From: JALCRY01 sp050946575 | Lineage (GTDB): Bacteria; Bacillota; Clostridia; Peptostreptococcales; Anaerovoracaceae | Assembly (NCBI GenBank): GCA_050946575.1 | Contig: JBMNVB010000015.1 | Span: 1-15,099, forward strand | Direction: 5' to 3' | DNA length: 15,099 bases | In this document: in pieces, positions 1 through 6,995 of the stretch | Numbering within the stretch: position 1 is the first letter of the stretch | Layout of the letters: every line of letters begins with the position of its first letter | Notes under the pieces: generated by a model | Databases searched by the model: none | Seen by the model: only the letters and a program-made list of their open reading frames with translations | Told to the model about the DNA's origin: nothing | Position numbers and translations under genes: made by a program

Positions 1-34
1 GTCAGTGGTCCGGCGAAAAATGCCGGGTCGCTGT

Positions 35-208
35 TTTTTTGTGGCGGCCGGTCGAAATATCGGGGTGCTGCACGCAAAATTTTCAACGTTTTTCGGGGGT
101 CAGCGGCCGAAAAGCACCCGAAAGCTCTGTTTGAAAAACTATCAAGCCCACAATCGTTGAAAATTTTGCGTGCACCGACGCCATTTTCCGTGTGGCCGCC
201 ACAAAAAA
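35..208. repeat. Nested palindromic interspersed element, copy 1
   Basis: This is a 174-bp non-coding element built as a large hairpin. The outer arms are 35-49 (TTTTTTGTGGCGGCC) and 194-208, a perfect 15-bp inverted repeat. The inner arms are 69-88 (TGCACGCAAAATTTTCAACG) and 155-174, a perfect 20-bp inverted repeat. The spacers between outer and inner arms are 19 nt on each side, so both arms are 54 nt long, around a 66-nt loop. A second copy lies at 9468-9630. No target-site duplication or transposase is visible. It could be a MITE-like or REP-like element or a structured RNA. The palindrome is seen directly; the function is unknown. Confidence 0.85.
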
Positions 209-228
209 TCGGAGAAAGGCGCCCGGAA

Positions 229-331
229 CCGGAGAGAACGATCAGAGTGCCGGGCCCGGGGCCGGAGCGAATGATCAGAGCGCCGGGCCGGAACCGGATC
301 GAATGACCGCAGCGCTGCGCCGGGCCCGGAA
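229..331. repeat. Degenerate ~32-bp tandem repeat, three units
   Basis: Three units start at 229, 262 and 294, each opening with CCGGA and carrying GA-A-GA-C-G-AG-G then a CCGGGCC-rich tail (ATCAGAG at 241-247 and 274-280). The third unit is longer and more diverged. The stretch lies directly downstream of the palindromic element. The sequence after the second palindrome copy (9631 onward) is also rich in CCGGA-type words but has no clear periodicity. It has no convincing coding potential. Confidence 0.55.
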
Positions 332-406
332 CAGCCCCACAAAACCACACCCCGTAACCGGACCGCCCCGCTCATCGATGCATTGATGACGCGGTGTGTT
401 ATTTAT

Positions 407-447
407 GTGACAATGTCACGGAACGCATCCCCGCCGCCTTATATAAT
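407..447 (+). promoter_or_regulatory. Likely promoter/operator of the CoA-disulfide reductase gene
   Basis: A TATAAT -10 hexamer lies at 442-447 without a recognisable -35. Upstream is a perfect palindrome, GTGACA-A-TGTCAC (407-419). Its centre falls about 41 bp before the start site expected from this -10, the place where CRP/FNR-family activators bind at class II promoters. The half-sites resemble TGTGA/TCACA, but the spacing is one base short of the CRP consensus, so the regulator cannot be named. A further palindrome, TTGATCAA (463-470), lies in the leader. Confidence 0.5.
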
Positions 448-497
448 CGCATTGTAAATAAGTTGATCAAACAATGTTATATAAGGAAGGATGCACT

Positions 498-3074
498 ATG
501 AAAACTGTAATCATCGGCGGAGTCGCGGGAGGAGCGACCGCGGCGGCCAGGCTCAGAAGGCTTGACGAAAACATGGAGATCGTGCTGCTGGAGCGCGGGG
601 ACTATATCAGCTACGCGAACTGCGGGCTGCCTTACTACGTGGGCGACGTCATAAAGGACAGGAGCGCGCTTCTTGTCTCAACGCCGGAAACGATGCGGTC
701 GAGGTTCAATATCGATGTAAGGACGGGCAGCAATGCGCTGAAGATCGATAAGGATGCGCGGCGTGTCACGGTGAATGACGGCGAGAAGGAGTATCAGGAA
801 TCCTACGACAACCTGCTCATCGCGACGGGGTCGGATCCGCTCCGTCCGCCGATCCCGGGCATTGATAATGAAGGGATCTACACCGTCTGGACTGTTCCGG
901 ATATCGATGCGGTCCGCGCGGAGGTCGATTCGGGAAGAGCGAAGTCGGCTGTCGTCATCGGCGGCGGCTTCATCGGGATCGAGATGGCGGAGAACCTGCG
1001 CGGCAGGGGGCTGAAGGTCGACATTGCCGAGGCGGCGGATCAGGTCATGGCGCCGTTCGATCCGGAAATGGCGAACCTGCTGCACGAGAATATCGAGGCG
1101 AACGGCATCGGGCTCCATCTCGGGGACGGCGTGAAGTCATTCGAAAAGAAGCAGGACGGATCACTCGAAGTAACGCTTTCGAGCGGGATAACTCTCGGCG
1201 CCGACATCGTGATCCTCGCTATCGGTCTTCGCGCGAACAGTCAGCTCGCGAAGGACGCGGGACTTGAACTCACAGACCGAGGCTCGATCGTAGTTGATAA
1301 ATCAATGCGCACGAGCGACCCTCACATCTGGGCGGTCGGCGATGTCGTGCAGACGACGAACCGCATCACCGGAGAGCCGTCGGTTATAAGGCTCGCGGGG
1401 CCGGCGAACAAACAGGGCAGGATCGTCGCGGGGAATATTGCCGCGGCGTCGGATCCGGACGCTGCGTTCGCGGCCGGCGAATACGACGGATTCCTCGGGA
1501 CTTCAGTCGCGAAGGTATGCGACCTTACCGCGGCCTCGACAGGAATAAATGAAAAGGCGCTGAAAGCGGCCGGCAAAGAAAAAAGAAAAGACTATGAAAC
1601 GATCCTGATAAGCCAGAAATCCCACGCCGGATATTATCCGCTCGCGACTCAGATGTTCGCGAAACTGATCTTTGACAAGTCCGGGAAGATATACGGCGCG
1701 CAGATAATCGGACAGGACGGAGTCGACAAGCGCATCGACATGATCTCCGCCATCATCGGCATGGGCGGGACGGTCAGCGATCTGAAGAGACTCGAGCAGG
1801 CGTACGCGCCTCCGTACTCTTCGGCGAAGGATCCTGTAAACATGCTCGGATTCACCGCCGAGAACGTCCTGAACGGGCTCGTGAGATTCGCGTCCTGGGA
1901 CGAACTCGAAGGCAAGGAGATACTCGACGTTTCGGAAGACGTGGAGCGCCAGGTCTGGAGCATGCCCGGTTCTGTCCATATTCCGTTCGGACAGGTAAGA
2001 GACAGACTTTCCGAACTCGACAAGTCGAAATCCTGGGTCGTGTACTGCGCGATAGGCGTGCGTTCGTACAACGTCGCCCGCATACTCATGCAGAACGGAT
2101 TCGAACACGTCGAAGTCCTCGAAGGGGGCTCGAGTTTCTATAAATCAGTTACATACAAGCCGACAGGCTGCAGTGCGCCCGCGGGCGGAAAGGCGTCGCC
2201 CTTTCTAAACGCAGGCGGAGGCGGCAATGCGTCTCAGCCTGATTATACGGAAGTGGCGCCGGGCGGCGGCGCATCTGCGGCAAAAGCGGTCGGCGAAAGT
2301 GAAAAAGAGATCCGCATCCTTGACTGCACCGGGCTCCAGTGCCCCGGCCCGATCATGAAAGTCAATAAAGCGATGCAGGAACTCGATGAGGGTGAGGTAC
2401 TTAAGGTCAGCGCGACGGACAACGGATTCGCCCGCGACGTACGCAGCTGGTGCGACCATACCGGGAACACTTACATTGCCACAGAGAAAAACGGTGTGGA
2501 GCACATAGTGACGATCCAGAAAGGAGCGGCGGGGGGTATTAAGGGAAGCAGTGCCGCCGCTCCGGCAGGAGCCGGGGACGCGGGGGAGGGTCTCCCCGCG
2601 AACCCCGACGGCCTGACCATGATCGTGTTCGATCAGGACCTCGACAAGGCGATCGCCTCGTTCATTATCGCGAACGGCGCCCTCGCCATGGGCAAACCCG
2701 TCACGATGTTCTTCACCTTCTGGGGGCTGAACATCCTGCGGAAAAACCGGAAAGTCGACGTAAAGAAGCAGGGCATTGATAAGATGTTCGGCAGAATGAT
2801 GCCGCGCGGCACAAAAGAGCTCGGCATCTCGAACATGAACATGCTCGGCATGGGGCCGAAGATGATCCGGAAGGTCATGCAGGACAAGAATGTTGACAGC
2901 ATTGAATCGCTAATGGAGCAGGCGATCGAAAACGGTGCGAAGATATACGCCTGCTCGATGTCGATGGACATCATGGGTATAAAAAAAGAGGAACTCATAG
3001 ACGGGATCGAGTACGTCGGAGTGGCATCCTACCTCGGCGCGACCGACTCGGCGAACGTTAACCTCTTCATATAA
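498..3074 (+). CDS. CoA-disulfide reductase-like FAD oxidoreductase fused to rhodanese, TusA and DsrE-like domains
   Basis: This 858-residue cytoplasmic protein chains sulfur-transfer modules. Residues 1-~440 are an FAD/NAD(P)H pyridine nucleotide-disulfide oxidoreductase: GGVAGG FAD motif near 7-12, active-site Cys42 in SYANCGLPYY as in CoA-disulfide reductases, a second dinucleotide motif VIGGGFIGIE near 152, AVGD near 277, and a C-terminal dimerisation domain. Residues ~465-550 are a rhodanese domain with catalytic Cys517 (VVYCAIGVRS). Residues ~606-680 are a TusA/SirA domain with Cys610 and Cys615 (LQCPGPI). Residues ~705-858 are a DsrE/DsrF-like domain (DrsE_2 type) with Cys819 in CSMSMDIMG. 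Gly/Ala-rich linkers join the last three. It probably passes persulfide sulfur between modules, using CoA-SS or polysulfide substrates; that is inferred from the families. The start at 498 follows AAGGAAGG at 483-490. An upstream ATG at 474 would add eight residues but lies before that ribosome site. Confidence 0.93.
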   Translation: MKTVIIGGVAGGATAAARLRRLDENMEIVLLERGDYISYANCGLPYYVGDVIKDRSALLVSTPETMRSRFNIDVRTGSNALKIDKDARRVTVNDGEKEYQESYDNLLIATGSDPLRPPIPGIDNEGIYTVWTVPDIDAVRAEVDSGRAKSAVVIGGGFIGIEMAENLRGRGLKVDIAEAADQVMAPFDPEMANLLHENIEANGIGLHLGDGVKSFEKKQDGSLEVTLSSGITLGADIVILAIGLRANSQLAKDAGLELTDRGSIVVDKSMRTSDPHIWAVGDVVQTTNRITGEPSVIRLAGPANKQGRIVAGNIAAASDPDAAFAAGEYDGFLGTSVAKVCDLTAASTGINEKALKAAGKEKRKDYETILISQKSHAGYYPLATQMFAKLIFDKSGKIYGAQIIGQDGVDKRIDMISAIIGMGGTVSDLKRLEQAYAPPYSSAKDPVNMLGFTAENVLNGLVRFASWDELEGKEILDVSEDVERQVWSMPGSVHIPFGQVRDRLSELDKSKSWVVYCAIGVRSYNVARILMQNGFEHVEVLEGGSSFYKSVTYKPTGCSAPAGGKASPFLNAGGGGNASQPDYTEVAPGGGASAAKAVGESEKEIRILDCTGLQCPGPIMKVNKAMQELDEGEVLKVSATDNGFARDVRSWCDHTGNTYIATEKNGVEHIVTIQKGAAGGIKGSSAAAPAGAGDAGEGLPANPDGLTMIVFDQDLDKAIASFIIANGALAMGKPVTMFFTFWGLNILRKNRKVDVKKQGIDKMFGRMMPRGTKELGISNMNMLGMGPKMIRKVMQDKNVDSIESLMEQAIENGAKIYACSMSMDIMGIKKEELIDGIEYVGVASYLGATDSANVNLFI

Positions 3075-3097
3075 ATTCTCCTGAAAAATCACAATTG

Positions 3098-3131
3098 AAA
3101 GCGCGGCAGGGCTCCGGCCCTCCGCGCTTTT
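3098..3131. terminator. Rho-independent terminator between convergent genes
   Basis: The stem is AAAGCGCGG (3098-3106) with CCGCGCTTT (3122-3130), continued inward by AGGGC/GCCCT around TCCG, and followed by T residues. The A-run on one side and T-run on the other let it serve both the oxidoreductase gene and the convergent acetyltransferase gene. Confidence 0.85.
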
Positions 3132-3156
3132 CACATTGTCCCGTATCAGGTGTCCG

Positions 3157-3723
3157 TCAGATCTCGGAATTCTTCTTCCTCTCAGGCGCCCTGCCGATCT
3201 CGTGATCTCCGAGGATCTTCTCCATCCATAACATATGGTACCAGCGCCCGAATTTGTACCCGCAGTTATGCAGCTCGGCCACCGTCTCGAATCCGAGCCT
3301 GCTGTGGAACTTCGGGCTGTCCCAGCTGAGATACTCGTCCTCCTCGTCCGCGTAGCCTACGCACGCGTAAAGATTCAGCACGCCCATGTCGGCGAGCCGT
3401 CTCTCCAGCGCCCTGTACAGCAGCCGCCCGGTCCCGCGGCGCCGCTCGTCCTTATCGATGTATATTGTCACTTCGCTCGACCAGTCGTAGGCTCTGCGGT
3501 CCCGGAGCGGCCCCGCGTACGCGAATCCTATGATCCGCCCGCTGCGCTCCGCCACAAGGTACGGATAATTCTCGAGCACCTTCGCGATCCTTCCTCGAAA
3601 CTCGCTCACAGACGGCGTCTCATACTCGAACGTTACCACCGTGTGATCGACATAATAACCGTATATCTCCCTCAGACGCTCCGCGTCATCAAGGGTCGCT
3701 TCTCTTATCAATGCGTCAGACAT
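3157..3723 (-). CDS. GNAT family N-acetyltransferase (phosphinothricin acetyltransferase-like)
   Basis: This 188-residue protein has the layout of the PAT/MddA branch of GNAT enzymes, which move acetyl from acetyl-CoA to an amino group. The start IREATLDDAERLREIYGYYV and the TFEYETPSVSEF segment are typical of that branch. The acetyl-CoA pyrophosphate loop is RRRGTG at residues 94-99, after the WSSEVTIYID strand. The C-terminal half carries FHSRLGFETVAEL and the GRWYHMLWMEK end found in the family. A short acidic insertion (YADEEDEYLSWD) precedes the FHSRLGF segment. The start at 3723 has AAAGGAG just upstream, whereas the open frame further upstream reads as low-complexity sequence. The substrate cannot be set from sequence; amino acids or related small amines are likely. 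Confidence 0.9.
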   Translation of the reverse strand: MSDALIREATLDDAERLREIYGYYVDHTVVTFEYETPSVSEFRGRIAKVLENYPYLVAERSGRIIGFAYAGPLRDRRAYDWSSEVTIYIDKDERRRGTGRLLYRALERRLADMGVLNLYACVGYADEEDEYLSWDSPKFHSRLGFETVAELHNCGYKFGRWYHMLWMEKILGDHEIGRAPERKKNSEI

Positions 3724-3788
3724 TGCTGCTCCTTTCTCCGGCGGCGCGCGGGTTTTTCGCGCACGGCCCGGCCATACTTTTATACGCC

Positions 3789-3797
3789 ATTCTACCA
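3789..3797 (-). promoter_or_regulatory. Extended -10 upstream of the acetyltransferase
   Basis: On the minus strand the sequence TGG-TAGAAT forms an extended -10 about 65 bp before the start codon. No good -35 is seen. The acetyltransferase gene could also be read through from the membrane protein gene 139 bp upstream. Confidence 0.35.
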
Positions 3798-3862
3798 CAG
3801 AAGCAGGGAAACTGCACGAGGTCGAAGAGGCCGAAGCTCCGGGCCGCCGAACCGGGCGCATG

Positions 3863-4546
3863 TCACCGTTCTGCAGGCAGTATGTTCCCGCTTCCGTCCA
3901 CCCAGGTCTCGTACCATCCGGCATTGTCGAAGGTGTACGGATTGTCTTTGCTCTTCAGGACGCCTTCCGGAAGATTGACCAGCAGGATAGTAAGCACGAC
4001 GAGTATCGCGATGCCCCCTGCTGCGTCCTTCAGATGTACTTTGTTCTTCACGAACCATACGGTGTAGGCAATGCCGAGGGGCAGCCAGCAGCAGAGCGCC
4101 GTGATCAGGCCCGGTGCGTAGAATCCGGTATAGATGCCCTGAGCCGCGAAAACACTCATTGAATGGCGGGACAGATACATGTGGACAATGAACTCAAAGT
4201 AGCTGAAGATCATTACTGCGAAGCTCATTTTGCGGCCGTATTTCTTTATCCGGACCAGAACGAACCAGATTATCGCGCCGCCGAAATTAGTGATCATGTC
4301 AGTGATCTCGCTCATCGGATATCCGCTGCGAAGTCCCGGCAGCGAATCGATGTTGTAGATATAGTGGAAGCCGCCGGGAATGACCCATTCCTCCCAGACA
4401 TGGAACGTGAGCACGATCACGGTGAACGCGCCGAGTTTCGTGAGCGCGTCCCAGTCCTTCCAGTGGACGATCATCTGAACCGTCAGGACGATACTCATGA
4501 TGATCATGCAGTAAAGCCATCCCCATTCAACGAACCAATACCACAT
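3863..4546 (-). CDS. HXXEE-domain integral membrane protein
   Basis: This 227-residue membrane protein carries the motif that names the HXXEE family: HVWEE at residues 49-53, near the end of a hydrophobic helix. Hydrophobic segments lie at about 7-27, 36-53, 85-102, 106-125, 143-168 and 174-191, giving roughly six membrane spans. A second histidine-bearing helix, FEFIVHMYLSRH (117-128), may complete a polar or metal site in the membrane. The biochemical role of the family is not established. The start at 4546 follows TAGGAGGT; an earlier ATG at 4585 lies before that ribosome site and is less likely. The gene is divergent from a TetR regulator with overlapping promoters, so that regulator probably controls it. 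Confidence 0.85.
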   Translation of the reverse strand: MWYWFVEWGWLYCMIIMSIVLTVQMIVHWKDWDALTKLGAFTVIVLTFHVWEEWVIPGGFHYIYNIDSLPGLRSGYPMSEITDMITNFGGAIIWFVLVRIKKYGRKMSFAVMIFSYFEFIVHMYLSRHSMSVFAAQGIYTGFYAPGLITALCCWLPLGIAYTVWFVKNKVHLKDAAGGIAILVVLTILLVNLPEGVLKSKDNPYTFDNAGWYETWVDGSGNILPAER

Positions 4547-4605
4547 ACCTGTACCTCCTATCCGCCGGCGCCCCGGCAAACCCATTTTGAGCTGTCACAG
4601 CATTG

Positions 4606-4669
4606 CTTCTTGACATTCCGGAACTAATGTATCATAATTATTTTTATAAAACAATAGTTCCACAAGAAG
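4606..4669. promoter_or_regulatory. Divergent overlapping promoters with a two-part dyad (TetR operator candidate)
   Basis: For the TetR gene there is TTGACA (4610-4615), a 17-bp spacer and CATAAT (4633-4638). On the minus strand a weaker TTGTGG/AATAAT pair (4660-4665 and 4637-4642, 17-bp spacer) could serve the HXXEE gene. Two nested inverted repeats embrace both: CTTCTTG (4606-4612) with CAAGAAG (4663-4669), and GGAACTA (4620-4626) with TAGTTCC (4655-4661). The layout fits a repressor that shuts both genes; binding is inferred. Confidence 0.65.
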
Positions 4670-4726
4670 TGAAACAATAACCGGAAAGTCATTCCGTAAA
4701 ATAAGCCGCCACGGAGGTGCGGAAAG

Positions 4727-5308
4727 ATGTACCATATCAAAGATGACAAACGGGCACGGAAATCCGCAGACCTGATCTATCAGGGACTGTCGGAACTGAT
4801 CGAGAAAAAATCATTCGACTCGATCACCATCACGGACATACAAAAGACATCCGGCATCGGCCGCGCGACTTTCTACCGGAGCTTCGACAATATAAACGAC
4901 ATCCTGTACTGGCAATGCGCCGCCCGCTATCAGGAAGTAATGAACGGCTACATGGAAGAGCGGGAGAAACTGGATGGGCCCGAAGATCCCTGCGCATTCC
5001 TCACCTATTTCTTCAATTACTGGATGCACGGCGATAACAGCCGGATCCTCGAGCAGCTGATAAAGATCGGCCATTACGATATCATCTACCGCTGCCACTT
5101 CGAAAGCACTTTCATCATCAAGAACCGGGTCCCGCCGAAAAACGGGCTCGCGGAAAAATACTACACTTACTACATGTCCGGGCTGATCGGCGCTTTCGTC
5201 GGCTTCCTGGTCTCCTGGATCGAGAACGGGAAAAAACTGTCTACAGAAGAACTGATCGGACTGCTGAGATCATTGCAGGGAGAAGGCGGTACCGAAATAT
5301 TTCTGTGA
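4727..5308 (+). CDS. TetR/AcrR family transcriptional regulator
   Basis: This 193-residue protein has the classic TetR N-terminus. A first helix with TADLIY-like residues (KSADLIYQGLSELIEKKSF) is followed by the helix-turn-helix ITITDIQKTSGIGRATFYRSF at about 33-53. The C-terminal ~140 residues are the variable ligand-binding and dimer domain and include aromatic-rich helices (FFNYWMHG, LIGAFVGFLVSWIENG); the latter matches the TetR C-terminal type common in Bacillota. The start has GGAGG nine bases upstream. It is divergent from the HXXEE gene, the likely target, and also tandem to the flavin reductase-like gene 97 bp downstream. The inducer is unknown. Confidence 0.92.
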   Translation: MYHIKDDKRARKSADLIYQGLSELIEKKSFDSITITDIQKTSGIGRATFYRSFDNINDILYWQCAARYQEVMNGYMEEREKLDGPEDPCAFLTYFFNYWMHGDNSRILEQLIKIGHYDIIYRCHFESTFIIKNRVPPKNGLAEKYYTYYMSGLIGAFVGFLVSWIENGKKLSTEELIGLLRSLQGEGGTEIFL

Positions 5309-5405
5309 GCGTCACGCTGCCTGATGATGACTGCCTTTAGATCTGCGCAAAGTCTTACCGCTGATAAGTGCCATGCGCCGAAAACGGTGCGAGGAGGAAA
5401 CTGAA

Positions 5406-5957
5406 ATGAGAAAAGCCAACATGCAGAGAGCATTCACCTGGTTCGAATCAGGACCGGTAACACTGATCACGAGTTCCAGAGGGGGCCGCGACGATATAAT
5501 GACGATTTCCTGGCAGATGGTGATGGATTTCACGCCGCATATAGCGATCACGACAGGTCCGTGGAATGAGTCCTATCACAGGATCATCGATACGAAAGAA
5601 TGCGTGATATGTGTGCCGGGCGTCGATCTGATCGATCAGGCGATCCGGATAGGAACGACATCCGGCAGCGCCGTCGATAAGTTCAGCGAAAACAGCCTGA
5701 CGAAACTTCCCGCAGAAACAGTCAATGCGCCCCTCATAGGGGAGTGTCTCGCGTGTCTCGAATGCCGTCTGGCCGACGTGATCAGCGCATACGGGATACT
5801 GATCTTCGAGGGGACGCAGCTCTGGGAAAACCCGGACAGGACCGAAAAACGCTGCTTCCACGCAAACGGCGACGGAACTTTCTTCGCAGACGGAGAATCG
5901 TATAACCGCCGGGAAGATATGCGGCAATGGGTGCCGGAAGGCTGCGAACGCCTGTAA
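5406..5957 (+). CDS. Flavin reductase-like domain protein (flavoredoxin-type)
   Basis: This 183-residue protein belongs to the flavin reductase-like, FMN-binding split-barrel family. The segments GPVTLITSSRGGRDDIMTISW (near 16-36) and PHIAITTGPWNESYHRIIDTKECVICVP follow the family pattern, in which the first strand pair and the N-T/S-x-S-W segment hold FMN. Relatives include flavoredoxin and NADH:FMN oxidoreductases, which pass electrons through bound flavin. A C-L-A-C-L-E-C cluster lies in the middle region; whether it is redox-active is not known. The start follows GAGGAGG at the right distance. An earlier in-frame ATG at 5373 has no such site. No promoter of its own is obvious, so transcription may continue from the TetR gene. 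Confidence 0.85.
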   Translation: MRKANMQRAFTWFESGPVTLITSSRGGRDDIMTISWQMVMDFTPHIAITTGPWNESYHRIIDTKECVICVPGVDLIDQAIRIGTTSGSAVDKFSENSLTKLPAETVNAPLIGECLACLECRLADVISAYGILIFEGTQLWENPDRTEKRCFHANGDGTFFADGESYNRREDMRQWVPEGCERL

Positions 5958-6054
5958 ACAGATAATTAAATGCGTCCTACCCGGGAGCCGCATTCATGAT
6001 TTTTCTGATCAATGCCTGCCGCGCTGTGCAGCGAAGACGCGGTATCAGAGGCAC

Positions 6055-6450
6055 CTATGTCTGCGTCTGTGATGACGCCCTGTAATCGCATTTCTGGCAT
6101 TGCTTCATCACGATACCGCTTTCTTCGCGGTGATATATGCCGGCCCATTTGCAGATGCTCTGCAGGATCGGGATGACCGACTCGCCGCGCTTCGTGAGGG
6201 AATACTCGACCTTCGGAGGAATGACGTCGTAGGACTTGCGGCTTACGAGCCCGTCGCTCTGGAGCTCCTTGAGCGTCGCGGCAAGGACCGCGTCCGTGAT
6301 ATTCGTCATCTCGGAGCGCAGCTCGCTGTAGCGGAGCTTTCCCGCCTCGTTGAGCACGCAGATCACGCGCGACTTCCACTTGCCGCCGAACAGCTGCAGC
6401 CCGTACTCGAGCGGGCAGCGTATATCATCATCAAGTTTCTTCTGATACAT
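6055..6450 (-). CDS. HxlR family winged-helix transcriptional regulator
   Basis: This 131-residue protein is a MarR-like HxlR regulator. The N-terminus RCPLEYGLQLFGGKWKSRVICVL matches the family signature with a conserved cysteine (Cys12). The recognition region is LRYSELRSEMTNITDAVLAATLKELQSDGLVSR, followed by the wing KSYDVIPPKVEYSLTKRG. Family members such as YodB and HypR sense electrophiles or oxidants through that N-terminal cysteine. This one also has a C-terminal CxxC (Cys118, Cys121), which is worth noting for redox or metal sensing. Its start follows GGAGGT. It is divergent from the small ABM-like gene, and three palindromes between them are likely its sites. Confidence 0.92.
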   Translation of the reverse strand: MYQKKLDDDIRCPLEYGLQLFGGKWKSRVICVLNEAGKLRYSELRSEMTNITDAVLAATLKELQSDGLVSRKSYDVIPPKVEYSLTKRGESVIPILQSICKWAGIYHREESGIVMKQCQKCDYRASSQTQT

Positions 6451-6467
6451 AGTTTCACCTCCATGCA

Positions 6468-6482
6468 GGGTATATTATACCC
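6468..6482. promoter_or_regulatory. Palindrome over the hxlR-type gene's -10
   Basis: GGGTATA-T-TATACCC is a perfect 15-bp palindrome. Read on the minus strand it contains TATAAT (6474-6479), the likely -10 of the HxlR-type gene, so a protein bound here would block that promoter. No clear -35 is seen at the right distance. Confidence 0.6.
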
Positions 6483-6497
6483 TATTCCCCGAAAATA

Positions 6498-6534
6498 ATA
6501 GTTACTATGAAATTTATTAGTTACTAATAAATTT
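6498..6534. promoter_or_regulatory. Paired palindromic operators between HxlR and ABM-like genes
   Basis: Two sites share the core TAGTTACTA. The first, ATAGTTACTAT (6498-6508), is a perfect 5-1-5 palindrome. The second, 6510-6534, is a perfect 25-bp palindrome with 12-bp arms (AAATTTATTAGT and ACTAATAAATTT) around a central T. Their centres are 19 bp apart, about two helical turns, so two dimers could bind on the same face. The first lies about where the -35 of the HxlR-type gene should be. Binding by the HxlR protein is inferred from position. Confidence 0.7.
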
Positions 6535-6563
6535 GCTTATATCTTCCTTTTCGCGAGGGTGAT

Positions 6564-6572
6564 TGCTATACT
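6564..6572 (+). promoter_or_regulatory. Extended -10 of the ABM-like gene
   Basis: TGC-TATACT (TATACT at 6567-6572) is an extended -10 promoter, with only a weak -35 (TTCCTT at 6544-6549). It lies about 50 bp before the ABM-like start codon, and the 25-bp palindrome is centred about 57 bp before the expected start site. Confidence 0.45.
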
Positions 6573-6624
6573 GCAGTCAGAAATAAGAAATCAATGCAGA
6601 AAACTTTTTTCGGGAGGTTCTAAA

Positions 6625-6918
6625 ATGGAAGTAAAAGCATATCTTGAGATCACGATGAAGATCGACGAAGCGAAGCGCCCGGCAGCGGCGAAAGTTTACA
6701 CAGATTACCGCGGACCGTTCCTTGATACGATCCCGGGGGCTCTGACGAAGAACCTGCTGGTCCGTGACGAGGATGTCCAGGTACTGCACGGATTCGACAG
6801 CCTCGAGCACGCTCAGGCCTATCTCGAAAGCGACATGTTCAAGAATGACGTTTTCGTTGGTCTCAAGCCGACATGGAGCGCGGATCCGGAAGTCAGGGTC
6901 TTCACAGTAGCCGGCTAA
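6625..6918 (+). CDS. Small dimeric alpha/beta-barrel (ABM-like) protein
   Basis: This 97-residue protein reads like the antibiotic biosynthesis monooxygenase/dimeric alpha-beta barrel fold. It opens with a strand (VKAYLEITMKI), has a helix (KRPAAAKVYTDYRGPFLDTIPG), then strand LTKNLLVRDEDVQVLHGF, the DSLEHAQAYLESDMFKND helix typical of the family, and a last strand. Members are oxygenases, haem-degrading enzymes or small stress proteins; which applies here cannot be decided. The start at 6625 follows CGGGAGGT; an in-frame ATG at 6559 precedes the ribosome site. It is divergent from the HxlR regulator and probably under its control, so it may act in the same electrophile or oxidant response. 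Confidence 0.7.
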   Translation: MEVKAYLEITMKIDEAKRPAAAKVYTDYRGPFLDTIPGALTKNLLVRDEDVQVLHGFDSLEHAQAYLESDMFKNDVFVGLKPTWSADPEVRVFTVAG

Positions 6919-6947
6919 ACCTGTACAGCCCCGATATTACACACATG

Positions 6948-6978
6948 AAAAGCTCCCGCGCGAGGCAGGAGCTTTTTT
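6948..6978. terminator. Bidirectional Rho-independent terminator
   Basis: The stem is AAAAGCTCC (6948-6956) with GGAGCTTTT (6968-6976) around an 11-nt loop, with T residues to 6978 and A residues on the other side. It lies between the convergent ABM-like and flavodoxin genes and can end both. Confidence 0.9.
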
Positions 6979-6995
6979 GTCTTTCCGTACCCTTT

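Noticed and set aside
192..386. Short open frame over the palindrome and CCGGA repeats
   Set aside because: Low-complexity translation, no ribosome site, and it overlaps the repeat structure on both strands.
407..419. Canonical CRP site
   Set aside because: The TGTGA and TCAC halves are separated by five bases rather than six, so it was kept only as an unassigned palindrome.
4583..4600. Stray unit of the 42-bp array
   Set aside because: ATTTTGAGC followed by TGTCACAG resembles part of a unit, but the order and arms do not match; it is probably chance.
5958..6054. Terminator between the flavin reductase-like and HxlR genes
   Set aside because: Only a 6-bp AATGCG/CGCATT stem and a CGCTG/CAGCG hairpin are visible, neither with a proper T-tract directly after it.
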